Shown here piece after piece: positions 1-11,144 of a DNA stretch of 64,000 nt (positions are counted from its first letter, which is position 1; each line of letters opens with the position of its first letter). Location: contig JAHLEZ010000005.1 of the NCBI GenBank assembly GCA_020726505.1, forward strand, positions 3,286,001 to 3,350,000, written 5' to 3'. A model generated the notes under the pieces. It made no database searches and was not told the DNA's origin. It saw nothing but the letters and a program-made list of their open reading frames with translations. The position numbers and the translations under genes are program-made. The DNA is from Leptodontidium sp. MPI-SDFR-AT-0119. Taxonomy: Eukaryota; Ascomycota; Leotiomycetes; Helotiales; Leptodontidiaceae.

Positions 1-641
1 GGAATGGAGTTGTTTATATTCTCTTCAATTGCATGTGAGGATGGGGATGCGGTGGATGTCTGGAAATTGTGCCTGGCTCCCCTATCCAATCCAAATTTCT
101 CTGGTTTGGTCGTATTCGGCTTCGATACCCCTGGCTGGCTGCAGTTTGCTGTGATTAAAGCGGCAACTTCACAGCTTTGTGGTATTGGAGTTATCTTGGC
201 AAAGCAATGGGATATGCACAACAGGGGAGGTCCCAAGAAGTCCAGAATACCCTATAGGGAATAGAGTATATCATAATTATCTTTTGTAGCGAGGAATCTA
301 TGGCTTCAAAGTTTAGTAATGAATTTGTGGCACAGCATTTCAGTTTAGTGAAAGAGCAAATCTTTCTGTCGGTCCCCTTTTGATTTGTTTGTCTGAATCT
401 CCTGAACTGGTTTAATTTTAATATCCCCCCTTTTCAATGCCGCTTTTATAATGCCTCAAGTCTGATCGCATCACGTGTCTCGTCACAACGGACTGATAAA
501 GCTGATTACCAGAATTTTTGGCAGCCTCAGCCTCATCAACACATCACCCCAACGCCACCCTCGAGACTTGCGAACAACTCCACCTAAGCTACCTTGCCTC
601 CATCTGATACTGCATACGAACACCACAATACAGCCTTCGAG
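1..641. other. Upstream region of the Ecm2-like gene, no gene seen
   Basis: The left edge holds an open frame of about 86 codons (4-264, plus strand) with no recognisable motif, which I do not accept as a gene. The remainder is pyrimidine-rich and leads into the start at 642, so it probably carries the promoter and 5' leader of that gene. Confidence 0.4.
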
Positions 642-1787
642 ATGCCGCCTCAAATCAAACAAGACTTGAATCGCTCGGGGTGGGAGACCACCGACTTCCC
701 CTCAGTCTGCGAGAACTGCCTCCCCGACAACCCCTACGTTCAAATGATCAAGCAAGACTATGGAGAAGAATGCAAGATCTGCACGCGCCCATTCACAGTA
801 TTCAAATGGAAGGCAGATCGTACAGCGCGAAGCAAACGTACCAACATCTGTCTTACATGCGCCCGTCTGAAGAACTGCTGCCAATGCTGCATGCTGGATC
901 TCTCCTTTGGCCTGCCGATCGTCGTCCGTGATGCAGCCCTCAAGATGGTCGCACCTGGTCCACAGAGCGCGGTCAACAGAGAATATTACGCCCAGGAACA
1001 CGAGAAGGAGATTGAGGAGGGTAGAGGAGGAGTAGAGGCATATGAGAAGACTGATGAGAAGGCGAGGGAATTGCTGAGGAGGCTGGCGAATTCAGAACCA
1101 TACTTCAAGAAACAGAGAAGGATTGGACCTGCAGAGGGTGAAAATGCTGAGGGAAGTGCGGTTTCGACTGCGTTGACTACCAATGGTCCAGGTCCGATCC
1201 GAACCAGAGATAGCAGAGGGGGGGCAAGTTCTCGTGGCGCTGGACGTGGAGGAAGAGGTGGAAGCAGAGGAGGCAGAGCATTCCCAAGTGCCGCACAATT
1301 ACCACCTACGGCACAGGATATCCAACCACCTGCCGATCAGTCTATCACCTCGTTATTCGTCACTGGTATCGAGGATGATCTGCCAGAACATAAGATTCGG
1401 GACTTCTTCTCGCCGTATGGAAAGATTCGGTCTCTGGTTTGTTCGCATATGTCGCATTGCGCATTCATCAACTACAATACACGAGAAGGCGCGGAAGCTG
1501 CAGCGGAAGCTTTGCAAGGAAGGGCTGTTATCGCTGGATGTCCTTTACGTGTGCAATGGGGGAGACCGAGACCTATTGGTACCATGGATAAGGATGAGCG
1601 GATAGCAACTGGCAGAGAGGGACGCACGGCATTTGCAGGCTCAGGGCGGGGTGGTGCTTCGAGAGGGTCAAATCAGCAGCGGGCGCTTGCAGCTCCAGAG
1701 AAAGACGATCTGGCTAGCATGTCTGCTGTTGCAGCTCCCCCTGGGGCTAGTGATGTTCAGTATGCAAGTTTGGCTGGGAATCAATAG
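642..1787 (+). CDS. SLT11: Pre-mRNA splicing factor, Ecm2/Slt11 (RBM22) family
   Basis: An intronless 381-residue protein. I chose the ATG at 642; the frame stays open about 16 codons upstream but holds no ATG there. The N-terminus has a dense cysteine region (Cys23, 26, 44, 47, 70, 73, 79, 80, 82, 83), as in the zinc-binding part of the Ecm2/Slt11/RBM22 family. An RGG-type glycine/arginine stretch lies near residues 190-213. A single RRM spans about 235-308, with RNP-like segments SLFVTGI and HCAFINY. A second short RG-rich patch follows. In yeast this family binds U2/U6 snRNA and helps form the active spliceosome; nuclear location and role here are by homology. Length and domain order match fungal orthologues. 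Confidence 0.9.
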   Translation: MPPQIKQDLNRSGWETTDFPSVCENCLPDNPYVQMIKQDYGEECKICTRPFTVFKWKADRTARSKRTNICLTCARLKNCCQCCMLDLSFGLPIVVRDAALKMVAPGPQSAVNREYYAQEHEKEIEEGRGGVEAYEKTDEKARELLRRLANSEPYFKKQRRIGPAEGENAEGSAVSTALTTNGPGPIRTRDSRGGASSRGAGRGGRGGSRGGRAFPSAAQLPPTAQDIQPPADQSITSLFVTGIEDDLPEHKIRDFFSPYGKIRSLVCSHMSHCAFINYNTREGAEAAAEALQGRAVIAGCPLRVQWGRPRPIGTMDKDERIATGREGRTAFAGSGRGGASRGSNQQRALAAPEKDDLASMSAVAAPPGASDVQYASLAGNQ

Positions 1788-2203
1788 ATTGGGAAAATTG
1801 CATTGGTTGGCGTTTGGAGCGATGGGCGTTCTCCCATGTATGTTTGATAGGCAGAACAGATATGAATGCAGAAGGCCTTAGAGGTCGTGAATTTCTTAAT
1901 GCTTTGTGAATTCTTTTCAAAACAATGTGACATGTACTATTTGCGTGCAGTCTATCTCTCGGTAGTCGCCAAATTCAAGGGCCATTACTATAACTTTCAT
2001 GGTAAGTTAACTCACACTGTTAAGGAAGTCTTCAGGGACCTTGGAAACCATTGAGGAGCAGAAAGGCACAACTTTCTATGATACAACATTCTAACCACCC
2101 CGTGCAAACAATGTTGTTCAACACAGCCCACCTATCTTCACACGTCCCAATGCAACCATCGCAATGCCTATAATACAGTCCAATTTCCCCACAAGAAGTA
2201 TAT

Positions 2204-2690
2204 CTAGCGATCAGAGCACTTCTTGCCATCAATGACCACCTTCTGCCCATTTGGCATCTTGATCGTATCATTATCGCCTCTCTCAGTATATTCGTGAATC
2301 CGAAGTTCTAGCAACCGTCAACATCTCTTGCTTTCTCACCTCATCCCCACATTCGGTTTTTATGGAATGAACAGGCGAACGAAAGGACGCGTGAACTACT
2401 CACTATATCTATCATCACCCTCTAACTTCCCCTGCACGACATTCTCCTTCAAGATTTTCGCCACCTCTTCCGCATGTGCAATCGCTGGCGCTAAAGCTGG
2501 ATCGTCCAGACTCATTGATGCGTTCTTCCGGAAGCCATTGCGGGCTTCGCTGCGTGCTGCGTGGAGGAGATGTGTGTCGCCTGAAGGACTTTGTGAGAAG
2601 AGGAAAAGATGGTTGGAGGGAAAGGAACAACGCACCTTGAAACGCTAGTCGCGTTGAACGGAGAAGGTGCCTGTATGCTGCTAATGCCAT
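2204..2690 (-). CDS. MZM1: Mitochondrial zinc maintenance protein 1 (LYR family)
   Basis: Three exons on the minus strand: 2690-2636, 2580-2404 and 2307-2204. Joined they give 111 residues, the usual size of Mzm1. The introns begin GTGCGT and GTGAGT and end CAG and TAG, and phase is kept across both. The N-terminus ([17 protein letters not shown]) carries the LYR-type helix. The middle has the AFRKN-like segment (NGFRKNASM) and a conserved stretch ending NVVQGK, and the C-terminus holds [17 protein letters not shown]. By family knowledge Mzm1 acts in the mitochondrial matrix, stabilising the Rieske protein before its insertion into complex III. The gene converges tail-to-tail with the splicing factor. 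The reading frame looks intact. Confidence 0.85.
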
Positions 2691-2833
2691 TTTGGGGTGA
2701 TGGATGATTGATTTCTCTCTTTTCCTTTTTGGAATGTCAGCATTTCGAATTGCATCGTTACGGACGAGTATCCTTTTTAGTCATTGGGATTGAGCGATCA
2801 GACAGAACGGAAAAGCGAATTGAACAGGACAAT

Positions 2834-4282
2834 ATGGACAACCACGAGGAGGGAGCTTCACTAATCCCAGGGGATCGGGGCCCAACCTAGAATGGGGATC
2901 AGGATGCAGCGATATTCGCAGTTTCAGCAGAATCCAAGACGGACTTAGAACATGATGAGACTTCACACCTCAAGGTCTGCCTCCCAGGAAGCCGTCATCC
3001 AGCTCAGTGTATCTACACTGTTGGCGTCGGCAATAAAACCCGACGGGTCTGGTCACTCTCAGACCAGTTGACTATGTACCTCAATGACCTCAAAGACCCC
3101 AAAGATTGGGAGAAGCAAATGAGGTTCTGGAACTCCCATATCGACTTCGAGAGTGTGGAGGATATTACCCCTAGAAAAGCCTTTGGCTCCGAGTGTGGCG
3201 AGGAGGATTATCCAGCCAAGTATCCGCCAACTGCGTACCCAACATCTGCGAACCCACCCAGGGAGCTTCTTCGCGAATGACACCGTCGAAATCGCGAGCT
3301 ACCTGAGGGTTCGCAGTCTGAAACGGATATTCAAGAGCCACGGTCGCCTCATACAGACGATTCTGATGAAGACGAGTCTAGGAGAGGAACAGGTCTGAAT
3401 CCAGAGATCGACGAAGTTGCGACATCAACGTCCGAAGCCATCATTGACGACGAGAATAGGGGTGAGTCTGGGACAGGGACAAGCATCGAGCCGGATATCA
3501 ACGAGGTTGCAGCATCAAATTTCGAAACCGCTGATGGCAAGGAGGCTGTTTATCTTGGACATGCTGATACAGGAATACCAGAGTCGTTGACAGCGCATAT
3601 AGACAACGACAATGGGGACAAGTCTAGGAAACAGAAGGGTCCGGAAACAGATATCAAGGGAGCTACAACCTCAATGCGAGAAGCCATTGTAGACAACAAG
3701 GCGATTACGAATGGGCTATTGGACAATGAGGATGACGTTCCTACGATTGAGGACACTATCCCATCGACAGAAACCGCAATCTGGCATAGTCGTGAGGATA
3801 GAATTGGGACCGGGAAAGCACTAGCTTCTGAGCTTGAACAAGCCCATTCACCAAAGTCCGAAGAATCCCCTGAAACCCATTCTGAATCTCCCCTAAACAT
3901 GACAGGAACGATAGCAGGTGAAGACAACAATATGGAAGGTCCTAGGACATACTTGACGACGTTTGATCAACCTCAGCCACCACAATTGGACGGTACAACG
4001 ACAGTCGACCAAGAGGAAGAGGGAGACGGTACGGAGAACCAAGAAAGCAGGTCCAAGAGGAAGAGGAGTAAGAAGAACAAGTCGACGAGCGAGGCTGCTG
4101 TTCAACCTGTTGAAATTGATGGCCCCTGGGCATTTGGTCAGTTCATCTCATTTCAAGCCCTTATATCACACAACCTCACAAGTTTTTCGTGGTTTTCTCC
4201 TACCTTGGCTTTGCTAGTGTTGCTGATTATTGTCTCAATGATAAACTCCCTCGACAATGGCAATAAGAATGGCGATGGCTGA
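2834..4282 (+). pseudogene. Acidic low-complexity protein with C-terminal membrane anchor, broken by two in-frame stops
   Basis: One frame reads coherently from an ATG at 2834 to a stop at 4280-4282, except for a TAG at 2888-2890 and a TGA at 3278-3280. No frameshift is needed to join the three parts. The product would be about 480 residues: an N-terminal part with a short globular-looking stretch (YLNDLKDPKDWEKQMRFW, near 3074-3127), a long Asp/Glu/Ser/Thr-rich middle with related sentences (PEIDEVATS and PDINEVAAS), a Lys/Arg cluster (KRKRSKKNK) and one hydrophobic helix (ALLVLLIIVSM) just before the end. I found no convincing intron that removes the TGA. I do not recognise the family. Alternatives are a recently broken gene, or a shorter intact gene starting near 3587 (231 residues). 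Confidence 0.45.
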
Positions 4283-4394
4283 GCTTCGAATCACCTCTGA
4301 TTTTGTCGAGTTTCAATGAGCTCTGATATCACGTGTCAACACATTAGCCCAATATAGCATAGCTCAGCCTCCTCCACGCTAATATATTTTTTTA

Positions 4395-5283
4395 ATGGCA
4401 GTGCTTCGAGAACTCGTCCCCATCGCCAACGACATCCGTTCGGGCACTCTCAACATCTACGATAGAGACTCAAGACTCATTGAGTTTCATTCGCTGATCC
4501 TCAAGACTCTGCGCAATATCGGTTGTCACGCCGATAAAGTCACGGAGTTCTCCGACGCCGCAGAGATCTACGGAATTCGTATTCGTCTGAATAACGAACA
4601 CTTCATCCAAAGCGCTCAAACTTTGGTTTGTTTGGGAGGCAGACCAGGAGGCACGCAGAAGATTGAAAACCTTCTGACCAAAAAGGACCGCGAAGACTTA
4701 GGGAATTTTCAAGGTTGGTTGCTTTCGCATTGCAGAGCCAACGGGCGTTGTTCCGAGTAGGAATTCTTCAGAATCAAGACACAACATTGATCTCCACTGG
4801 TTTGGTATTGGTTATTAAGATCCAGTTACGATTGCGTCGACAGGCTCCACAAGCGTAGCAGTCTCAAAGTTAGTCAAGATTCCATTGAAGATCCCCTCAC
4901 ATTTGTGGGATCATGGCTGACTTTGAATTATTGTCCAGCTTTCGGTACCAGAGCCAGATTTCACCGAGGAGTTTGACAAGATCGCAAGAGAAGCACACCG
5001 GGCCTCATCACAATCACCAACACCCTTCTACCCTTCAACTTCAGACCAACGGCGCTTGTTAAACGCGCGATTCCAGGACGAGGCTGAAAAAGCTCGTCAA
5101 ATTACCATAAAGTTTGCTTGCACTTGTCAATACTGCCCGAATATCATACTCTCGGAGCGGCGCTGTTACGAGCAAATATTAGCTTCCTTCGATCAATACT
5201 ACGACGAAGATGGCATCCCATACACAAGTGATCCTTCCTCTGCCCATTCTTCCACGGGGATGGACGGCAGAGAAGGACTTTAA
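4395..5283 (+). CDS. Hypothetical spliced gene, exon structure unresolved
   Basis: The first exon begins at an ATG at 4395 and reads at least to about 4713 (starting MAVLRELVPIANDIRSG). A later open stretch from about 4939 to 5283 reads VPEPDFTEEFDKIAREAHRA and then a cysteine-containing segment (FACTCQYCPNIILSERRCYE). Between them, 4869-4938 looks like a good intron (GTTAGT to TTGTCCAG, with a GCTGAC branch-point-like site). I could not find a splice combination that keeps both ends in frame. The last frame also runs past the zuotin start at 5210, so the true end may be earlier. Either the gene is disrupted or one intron is non-obvious. I do not recognise the family. Confidence 0.35.
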
Positions 5284-6593
5284 AGCTATTGGAAGCCTTT
5301 CAGCAGCAACACAGCGCAGCATCGAGCCTGTTGGACCTCACTTCCTTGCCCATGCTCGCCGAGCCCGTCACAAACGTACCTTTTCCGAAGACGACCGCAT
5401 CCAGGCCCAAGAGAATGTCAAGAAGGTTGAGGAGGACGATTCGGGAGAGATCAGTGAGCCAGAAGATCCATCAATGCTCCTTCGTGATGCCAAGGACTGG
5501 AAGGTGAGCCTGCACAATCTTGTACAAATGAACACTACTGATCTTTCCACAGAGTCAGGATCACTACGCAGTTCTAGGTCTTTCGAAGTATCGCTACAAA
5601 GCTACCGAGGAACAAATCAAGCGTGCTCACCGAAAGAAGGTCCTCAAGCACCACCCTGACAAGAAGGCCGCTGCAGGTAGCACTGAGGATGATAGCTTCT
5701 TCAAATGTATCCAAAAGGCAACCGAGGTCCTACTTGATCCCGTCAAGCGCCGCCAATTCGACTCTGTTGATGAACGTGCCGATGTCGAACCTCCTACGAA
5801 GAAACAGCAGAAGGATGGCAAGTATTACAAGCTCTGGGGCAACGTCTTCAAGGCAGAGGGTCGCTTCTCTCGTGTCCAGCCAGTTCCTAAGCTTGGAGAC
5901 GAGAACAGCACTCAAGAGGATGTCGAGAACTTCTACAACTTCTTCTACAACTTCGATTCGTGGCGTTCATTCGAGTACCAAGACGAGGATGTTCCTGATG
6001 ACAACGAGAACCGTGATCAGAAGCGTCATATGGAGCGAAAGAACAACAATGCCCGCAAGAAGAAGAAGAATGAGGATGTTGCCCGCCTCCGTCTATTGGT
6101 TGATCAGGTCATGGCAGGAGATGAGCGAATCAAGAAGTTCCGTCAAGCTGCCAATGCCAACAAGAACAAGAAGAAGAACGAAAGGGAGGCTGCTGAGAAG
6201 AAGGCAGCCGAGGAAGCTGCAGCCGCAAAGGAAGCCGCCGCGAAAGCTGCAAAGGAAGCAGAGGAGAAGGCTAAGGTTGACCGAGAGCAAGGCAAGAAGG
6301 CTAAGGAGGCTGCAAAGGCCGCTGTCAAGAAGAACCGACGTGTGATGAAGGGCAGTGTCAAGGATGCCAACTACTTCGTCTCGGGTGATGCTCCTGCTTC
6401 AGCTATTGATGCCGTCTTGAACGATGTCGAACTTGTCCAGGGCAAGCTTGATCCAGATGAGACTGCTGCTTTGGCTGGCAAGCTCAACGGTCTCAAGATC
6501 GCTGATGAGATTAAGGGTGTCTGGTCCGGCGAGGTCAAGCGATTGGTCGAGGCTGGCAAGATCAAGGATGGCGAGGTCAAGTCATTGGTTTGA
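5210..6593 (+). CDS. ZUO1: Ribosome-associated J-protein zuotin
   Basis: Two exons, 5210-5503 and 5553-6593, encode 444 residues, the family length. The intron begins GTGAGC and ends CCACAG, and phase 0 is kept. The J domain starts just after the splice (about residues 100-170) and has the HPD triad at 132-134. The zuotin homology region follows (YKLWGNVFKAEGRFS and then FYNFFYNFDSWRSFEYQDED). Next come a long Lys/Ala/Glu-rich charged region typical of ribosome binding (about 275-380) and a small C-terminal helical bundle. The protein partners Hsp70 (Ssz1/Ssb) at the ribosomal tunnel exit, by knowledge of the yeast complex. Frame and motifs are intact. Confidence 0.92.
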
Positions 6594-6599
6594 TAGACT

Positions 6600-6984
6600 G
6601 CGATATGTTGCTGCTGAAAGGTTGTATTAGACTATAGATACACGTAAATCGGTTCTAGATTTGCCTCTAGACTAATGGCAAAAGTTCGGCGTTGTCAGGT
6701 TTGGATTTTGAGGCACGAGGCACGAATGTGACATTGTTACCAAGTGCACTAAGTGGCACCATCTTAATGGCGAGTTCGACGTAAGGATAGAGATGTTCGA
6801 TGAGAAGTGGAGGAGCATCGTTAGTGTCTTGACAGAAGAAGAGCTGAGGGGTGTCCCGCATGGACAACAACTTTTTGAAATCTGAAAGGATATCTAGGAG
6901 CCAGATCTGGGCTTTCAACTCCGTTTTCTCTCATATTTACCGTTCGTCAGCTGGAACACTCCCCGATCCGAGGTTTTCAGCATG
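6600..6984. other. Intergenic, possible decayed coding remnant
   Basis: A minus-strand open stretch at 6667-6918 has no recognisable motif and no clear start. I see no RNA gene. It may be the far end of the decayed region that follows. Confidence 0.25.
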
Positions 6985-8340
6985 CTATTTATGCGAAGTC
7001 TCCATTTGTCCCCATCTCCGCAGCTTTTCCACTCGTTTCCACCTCTGCTGCGTTTCCATTAGGTCCTTTCCCCCAGATTTGGGACTTGAAGATCCGTCTG
7101 CCGAGGTAAGCGGTAAGATCGTCACAATATCTTGCTTCATGCCAGGCGTCCAGTTGCATTGTGATACCGAGAAGCTGCCCCTCTCATAATTTCCATTCAC
7201 GCAAGCTTCTTGAAAGAATGTTCGCCCGAGGGTATATTGCGTAGAATTTGTCGTTCTCTTCAAAGAGAAGTACTTTTGTTGGGGTTCCAACTAGGAGCAA
7301 TTTAGTTGTTAGGTCAAACGCAGCATAAGGCAAAGTGATGTTGACATCCATTCCGGCAGTGAGATTGCCTAAGGATAATACCACGCTTGGATTTTGTAAC
7401 ATAAGCACCTCGTGTTGAGGTGCATCTAATAAGTATAGCTGGCTGGTGCTGTTCCAATTGAGATCAAAGGCTTTCTCGAACAAGATGCAAGCTGCTTCTG
7501 GAAGTCAGATATACGGCAGAGAGGAGTCCAGACAAGCTAGAACAAACTCCGAGAGAAGTTGAACTTGTGTTTTTCCAGCCCCAAAAGATGTGCTGATTGA
7601 ATTGATCTGTACCGTAAGATCACTGATATCCTGCGAGCTGAAAGACCATGTCATGTTGTTGGCGAGAAACTTCGATCGGTCATGCCCTCCGAGAACTAGG
7701 CTACCCAGAAAGCCATCCAAGCCTGTTATATCAATAAATGAGCTAGTCCCAGCTATTTGAGAACTCACGGTATTAGTTGCCCGCCGTATAACCCCAAGAA
7801 GACTCGGAATACTCGACGATGCAGCAAGATTCTGAATATAACTCGGTATTGGGGTCTCGAAACTCGTAGAGTTCGTCGGTCGAGGAGTCAAACCGAAAAG
7901 TCCCAAATAGGAATCTTTAGCAGCAAATCCTCCAATTGTCTGGTTTTTCAACGAGGGTCCTCCAGCAGCCTGCCATCCGAGCGTGACATCGTCAAACCCG
8001 AATTTCGCTTTGCTGTCGTAACCGAATTGGCTGCCGATGACTAGGTTGTATATACCGGTTGAAATATTTGCGGTATTTCGTGCCCATGTTGATGATCCGT
8101 TTATGTGAAAGATGCCTCCTCTCAAGTCTATCAGTTCGGAGGGTCAGATTCTATGCGTCCTTCTGGGAGTACAACGAGTGTCTGGTAGCCAGAGGTTGGT
8201 GGGAAAACCTTCACAACTTGTGGCGGGTTGCCGATTTGAAGTGCGAAGGGCGACCATGGGCCGTCGTTTCCATCCCCTTTTTGTGTGTCAGTGCGATTCT
8301 AATTCTATACGACGAGAGAACGGAAGGTAGATTACAGTCT
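6985..8340 (-). pseudogene. Pepsin-like (family A1) aspartic protease, decayed
   Basis: Several minus-strand frames together spell an A1-type protease. From N to C these are NDGPWSPFALQIGNPPQ (about 8260), the segment after RGGIFHINGSSTW (8115 downward), IGSQFGYDSKAKFGFDDVTLGW, LGSLVLGGHDRSKF, the C-lobe active-site region ACLDSSLPYI (about 7510), and the family ending NSTQYTLGRTFFQEA (about 7230). An ancestral intron is still visible at 7768-7723 (GTGAGT to AACAG). Lesions are a TAA at 7775-7773 where Gln is expected, a TGA at 7507-7505 where Trp is expected, and frameshifts near 7797 and 7290. The intact relative would be a secreted or GPI-linked protease. It is clearly non-functional as a whole. 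Confidence 0.75.
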
Positions 8341-8382
8341 TGACTTGCTGCTAGTACAATTGGTGAAGGGTGTGCTGCTCTA

Positions 8383-8640
8383 TTAATAATTGGCCAGCCA
8401 CCAATCTGTTCGAAGCTGGTAAACAACGCCTTCGTGATGGAAGTAGACCTTGATACCTGCTGCCGAGGAAATGTTCCGAGTCCAGCCATTTGCAGCATTC
8501 AACAAGGCCGGGTCACCCAGATCAGGTAGCCGCCAAATAATGTTGATTCGGAAGTTCCTCAATACTAGATGCAATAGATCAAATCGCGACTACAAATATC
8601 CATTATTTCCATTTTTTCCAATAAAGAGGGTTTCTTAACC
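8383..8640 (-). other. Short minus-strand open stretch, unassigned
   Basis: A frame at 8574-8383 contains SSAAGIKVYFHHEGVVYQL, which weakly resembles a blade of a fungal fucose-lectin-like propeller. It has no partner blades nearby and ends at a stop. I treat it as a possible gene fragment only. Confidence 0.2.
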
Positions 8641-9540
8641 ACGGGCAGTCTTTGGATTTGGCCTGCTGGGTGTGAATTTTGGACATGTAAAACCGCGGCG
8701 AGACAGTGTCAGCCTCGTTGACTCAAAGTGCGCTGCATGTATGTCGGTTGCAATAAGCCAAATGAATCCATCGTATTCTAATTCCAGTATCCAATAAGTT
8801 CCATCAAGTGTAGGGATCTATATTGGTTCTGAATAGGCTAATCTGATGAGGCTCTCTTTTCGATTGGACCTAGACGCCACGCCCCGTAATAGAAATGCAA
8901 GATCTGATTCAAAGGGCGAAAGTCTCACACGCCAGTTATTGAGAAATAAAGAGAGGATTTCTCTTGTTCTGGAGCGTTGCAGGATTGAGTCGTCTATTGC
9001 GAATCTCGCTGTCGAAGTCAACAACCGAGACTTTGGTGTACAGTAGATTCGAATCAAAGCTCTAAATAGGCTAATAAGCTAAATTATCCCATGCAGTAAG
9101 ATTCGCTTTGCCATAATCTGGTAAATTATTAAATATCCATCAATGGCTTGTTTCAAACATCTTGGCCCTAAGGCGCAGTTAAGAGGCCGATGGCCGACAT
9201 CGACATTCAACGGTTCGGGAATTTCAAGATTGCCTTCTGTCCCGGCATGTTTTCATACAACCAAGATCGACATGATTTTGATTCAGCGAGCAAATTCACG
9301 TCTCTCTTACCCGGCTCACGGTTATCAACAAATATTTTGGCGTTTCCGAGAATCTTGACATTTCTCTCGCTGAGGGAGAACCTTGGAGCCCAAGTCTGTA
9401 TGTGTTGCCCTCCGGTACCAGCTCACTGACGAAGCTCACATCAAAACCAGGACTTCCAAATTGACAGAAGATACCGGTGATAAATTTGCATCGCTATTGA
9501 GGCCTACAAACACTATTACCGCCGTCTGGGTAGACCCCCG
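8640..9540. other. Intergenic, no supported gene
   Basis: The two strands between 8818 and 9057 are both open, which is a composition effect and not evidence of two genes. The plus-strand frames between 9143 and 9429 have no recognisable family. I see no RNA gene or repeat here. Confidence 0.3.
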
Positions 9541-9546
9541 ATTCCC

Positions 9547-10805
9547 ATGACGTCAACAATGACGCCTACAAGCGTCGAAGCATTGGCAATTATACGTTCA
9601 TATTTAAGCTCTCTTTCATTCTTCGCCGCTTCCCTGACATCACAAATCAGTACATCTCCCACTGTAACGACGCCCAACCCTAGATCATCTTTTCCATGCT
9701 GTTTTGTTGTGCTGGATGGATTCAAGGAGCCCAATGGGGCGAGTATGTCGAGGTCCACTTTTGGAGAACTATGGTTATCCTCCTCAGGAAGTTAGTAAAA
9801 TCCAAAAATCAAAAGCCTACATGAATATGCTGGGACTGACGTTGATAGTTGATTGACTACTTGACCGCTGACGAATACTACGTGTCCGTGTACCCAAACA
9901 TCAGGAATTGTTTTTCTGGTGGGCCAGCAATTGACGTCTCCCCCTACTGTAGTCCCAAATCGCCTAAAATTCAGTGTAGGCTCATATTGCAAGATTCCGA
10001 AAAGAGTAGAGACTGACAAATTGGTAGCTGCTGGTGGTGATCTTACATCTTCGGCAACTGTGTTCGTCACACCGACACCTGGGGCAAAGCTAGCGATGAA
10101 ACTTACAAATGTACTGCCAATTCAGACCACCGGACTTGCCGTGGGTGTTTTGGTCATGCCAAATTCATTGCCTATCTCATCTGAGAATGCCGAACCGGGC
10201 CAAGCTTCAGCACCTAGTCTCGGTGTTGTCATTGCCGCTCAAGGGTCCGATCCTGTTCCCATTCCAGAGGGGCAAGCATGGCCAATTCTATCTTCAAGCC
10301 CCGAGTTTGGCAGCCCAGACAAAATCTCTCCGCCGGAAGCGGGAGTTGGAAGTACACCACCTACAAATCAACCCTTCGTCGCTATTCCAGAGGTCCAAGG
10401 ATCATCTCTGCCAAGTTTACCAGGAGAGTTTACCTTGAGACCAGGCGACTTCGCCTCGGTAATGTCATCAATAACCAGTATACAGCCGATTCAAACAATC
10501 CAGCTCTATCACAGATCGTCGATTTAGTTGCATACGCGGAAACAACGGTACCAGATAAGCCCAGAATATCAGGTCGCACCACCACATTTGGGGGACAAAC
10601 ACAAGTCATTGTTTCGACATCAAAACATGTTACCGTGTTGATTCAGACAACATTGTTAGGATCGGGAGAAGGAGGAATTAGTGCGATTAAAGGTCAAAAC
10701 ACCGTTACTTCGGTGGCACTCGGTAGCTCTGCGGGCAATCTGCACCTGACTGAGCTCGGAACTCTCGCCGCCTTTGGGGTAATATTATATTGTTTGTTGG
10801 GATAG
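9547..10805 (+). pseudogene. Remnant of a Ser/Thr-rich, GPI-type cell-surface glycoprotein
   Basis: Plus-strand frames at 9919-10527 and 10278-10805 overlap but are out of phase. Together they read like the low-complexity, Pro/Ser/Thr-rich repeats of fungal surface proteins, for example QYTADSNNPA followed by TVPDKPRISGRTTTFGG, a degenerate form of the common TVSGTTYSL-type repeat. The second frame ends in a small-residue site (GSSAGN) and then a hydrophobic tail (LAAFGVILYCLLG), as expected for GPI attachment. At least one frameshift, near 10300-10500, separates the body from the tail. The N-terminal signal peptide was not found. Specific function is unknown. Confidence 0.4.
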
Positions 10806-11144
10806 TTGGTGGGGTTGGAATCTTGCGGATGAGAAAAAGGAATTTAGAACCCAAGCTATTGTACTATGATATTTCTGGTTCGATCCGCAAATTTCGTGGC
10901 GCTTAAATACTAGTCACACGAACATCGTGTCCTGTAGCATTCGAGTTTCTCCCAGGTTTCCCCTGAAGTGGGGCGTAAAAGTCAACAATTTAGCGAGTTC
11001 TGCCCCTGAAATTGCCGAGAACACTTCCGGGTGAAATCTGCTAAATCGTCAATGCTAATAAACTCTCCAATTATATTGACAGCCTCAAATACGAGACACG
11101 AATTTCTGGCTCTATCACCTGCATTTAGCGCTGCACATCCTTAG
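10806..11144. other. Intergenic, no supported gene
   Basis: This lies between the decayed surface-protein gene and the left arm of the inverted-repeat element. I see no reading frame or RNA gene here. Confidence 0.35.

Noticed and set aside
5623..6345. A 240-codon plus-strand Arg/Ser-rich frame
   Set aside because: It is out of frame with zuotin across its J domain and charged region and has no independent motif.
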